Source of the DNA: Erythrobasidium yunnanense
Lineage: Eukaryota; Basidiomycota; Cystobasidiomycetes; Erythrobasidiales; Erythrobasidiaceae
Assembly: GCA_001600175.1 (NCBI GenBank)
Contig: BCJC01000008.1
Location: forward strand, 1,242,781 to 1,306,780
Length of the DNA: 64,000 bases
Direction: 5' to 3'
Positions 62,466 through 64,000 of the stretch are shown here, piece after piece; the stretch's first letter is position 1; every line of letters begins with the position of its first letter. Below the pieces are notes generated by a model. The model was given only the letters and a program-made list of their open reading frames with translations, was not told the DNA's origin and made no database searches. The translations under genes were made by a program, and so were the position numbers.

Positions 62466-64000
62466 TTACGCCTGAGCAGCCTCGACAGCTTTGGCAGCGG
62501 CCTGAAGTAGCAGAATATTCAGCATTAGTGACTTCCACAATGTGCCACAATGTGCCGCAATGTGATACACCAGGGAGCAAGGGAACGTACCTCGTCCAGC
62601 CCATCGAAGGGGAAGATTGCCATACCGCTCTCCTTGATCAGCTTCTTAGCTTCCTGCTCCTTCGTACCTTGCAGACGGACGATCAGAGGAATGTCCATCT
62701 TCAACTCCTCAGTGGCCTTGATGATACCCCTGCGTTACAATGACTCTGCATTAGCGACATAAGAATGACCACTGGGTAACATCAACGCACTCTGCGATAA
62801 CATCGCATCTCATGATACCTCCGAAGATGTTGACAAAGATGGAGCGAACGGACTTCTCTTGCAGGAGCAATTCGAAGGCCTTCTTGACCGCCTCGGCAGT
62901 AGCTGATCCACCGACATCGAGGAAATTGGCAGGGTTGCCGCCGTTCAGCTTGAGTACATCCATAGTAGCCATAGCGAGACCAGCGCCGTTGACCAAGCAG
63001 CCAATGTTGCCGTCTAGCTTGATGAAGTTGAGTCCGTATTCGGCTGCTTCGACTTCGGCTGAATCTTCTTGAGTTGTGTCCCGCATGTCGAATACCTTCT
63101 TTTGACGGAATTCTGCGTTCTCGTCAAACCCAAGCTTGGCGTCCATGCTGCATTAAAGGCCTGAACTCAGCTGTTTGTGCTTCTGTAACCGACATCAAGC
63201 TAGACTGACCACATGACACCCTCGGCAGTCTCGGACAAAGGGTTGATCTCTACTTGTGTAGCATCGGTATCCTTGAAGAGCTTGTATAGCTTCTGCATGA
63301 TATCTCCAGCTTGTTCCTGAGCCTTGTCATCCTTGAATCCAAGCTTTTTCGCGATGTCTTTCGCCCTGTGTAGACTCCATCAGTAATTGAGCCACGATAG
63401 CAGCAGCCTATCGGCGTACTCTGCTGTTTCCAGACCATTCTCAAAGTTGATAGGGTGGGTAATGATTGCCTCTGGCTCGTCTCGAGCGACATCTTCGATG
63501 TTCATACCGCCTCTCGCTGATGCCACAAGTGCAGGGCCGCCAAGACCTCGGTCGTTCAGGATAGCCAGGTAGTATTCGTGAGTAGGTTGAATTCGTCGAG
63601 CAAGCATGACCTGCGAAGATGCGTTCGCCGCGAAGAATGAGATACACTTTCAGGTGAAAGACGAAATGCTGTACTCACAGCGTTACAGAGACGTCCGCCA
63701 GCACCAGTCTGCTTTGTAATGAGCTTGTTGCCTATCATTTGTTGCGCGTAGTCGCGAGCTTGTTCGGGGCTGCGTACGATACTGAGCATACAATGCTCAA
63801 GACTGTTGGTTTCGATGCACACCTCTCGACCATCTTTACACCACCTTGCAGCCCGCTGTCAAAGTGCCCTTTCCCACGGCCTCCGGCTAGGACTTGAGCC
63901 TTAATGACGAGCTCATTGGTGTCGAAGCTCTTCGCGACCGTGTATGCTTCTTCTGCTGACTTTGCAGCCTTGCTTTCAGGTGTCAATACACCGTACTGTA
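62466..64000 (-). CDS. LSC2: succinate-CoA ligase beta subunit (partial, 5' end off window)
   Basis: TCA cycle enzyme of the mitochondrial matrix, making ATP or GTP from succinyl-CoA. The frame is open to the right edge, so the presequence and first residues lie outside. Visible are [40 protein letters not shown] (ATP-grasp), [161 protein letters not shown], and the end [11 protein letters not shown]. At least six introns. Identity is certain; ATP or GTP specificity cannot be judged here. Confidence 0.95.

Noticed and set aside
1-64000. tRNA genes, rRNA, CRISPR arrays, insertion sequences, LTR-type or other virus-like elements
   Set aside because: No cloverleaf with the conserved T-arm sequence, no spaced repeat arrays, and no integrase, reverse transcriptase, capsid or transposase motifs were recognised on either strand. 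A covariance-model and repeat-library search would be decisive.

Overview
The window is nuclear DNA from a filamentous or yeast-like dikaryotic fungus. Nearly every gene is cut by several short introns of about 50-70 nt, with GT (rarely GC) donors, CTGAC/CTAAC-like branch sites and AG acceptors. The genes themselves are fungal: Zn2Cys6 regulators, a fungal exo-glucanase, CLN3/Btn1, Mpe1 and a quinate catabolic cluster. Complex I is present (30 kDa subunit), so this is not a fission or budding yeast of the complex-I-less kind. The high intron density fits a basidiomycete, or an intron-rich early-branching ascomycete, better than Aspergillus or Neurospora; the exact lineage is an inference.

Layout. 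0-6.5 kb: secreted and wall-related genes, namely a GH5 exo-beta-1,3-glucanase, a small glutaredoxin-like protein, and a pepsin-like protease with an enormous repetitive dibasic prodomain. 6.7-12.8 kb (minus strand): a Zn2Cys6 regulator 64 bp downstream of a 5-oxoprolinase that has only its HyuA-like half. 13.1-17.6 kb: three intronless tandem F-box paralogues. 19.1-21.5 kb: a PX/PB1 scaffold protein.

21.9-36.2 kb: a quinate utilisation cluster. It holds a type II dehydroquinase (qutE), quinate dehydrogenase (qutB), quinate permease (qutD), dehydroshikimate dehydratase (qutC), a Zn2Cys6 activator (qutA-like), an AROM-derived repressor (qutR-like) and an inositol-monophosphatase-like gene (qutG-like). 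The expected working is that quinate enters through QutD, QutB oxidises it to 3-dehydroquinate, QutE dehydrates this to 3-dehydroshikimate, and QutC makes protocatechuate for the beta-ketoadipate route. QutR is expected to hold the activator inactive until inducer appears.

36.5-64 kb: mainly housekeeping genes. These are an unrecognised protein, CLN3/BTN1, mitochondrial DnaJ (MDJ1), ESCRT-III VPS2, a SET-domain protein, a histidine phosphatase, a large F-box protein, two short mitochondrial-type proteins (one LEA-like), DRG-type GTPase RBG1, neuroguidin/LCP5, complex I 30 kDa subunit, MPE1 and, running off the right edge, succinyl-CoA ligase beta. Between 51.3 and 54.5 kb lies a gene-poor island that includes a decayed second copy of the qutA-like activator.

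Exon-intron structures were worked out by eye from reading frame, splice consensus and family similarity. Gene ends are more reliable than individual splice sites. No tRNA, rRNA, CRISPR array or virus-like element was recognised.
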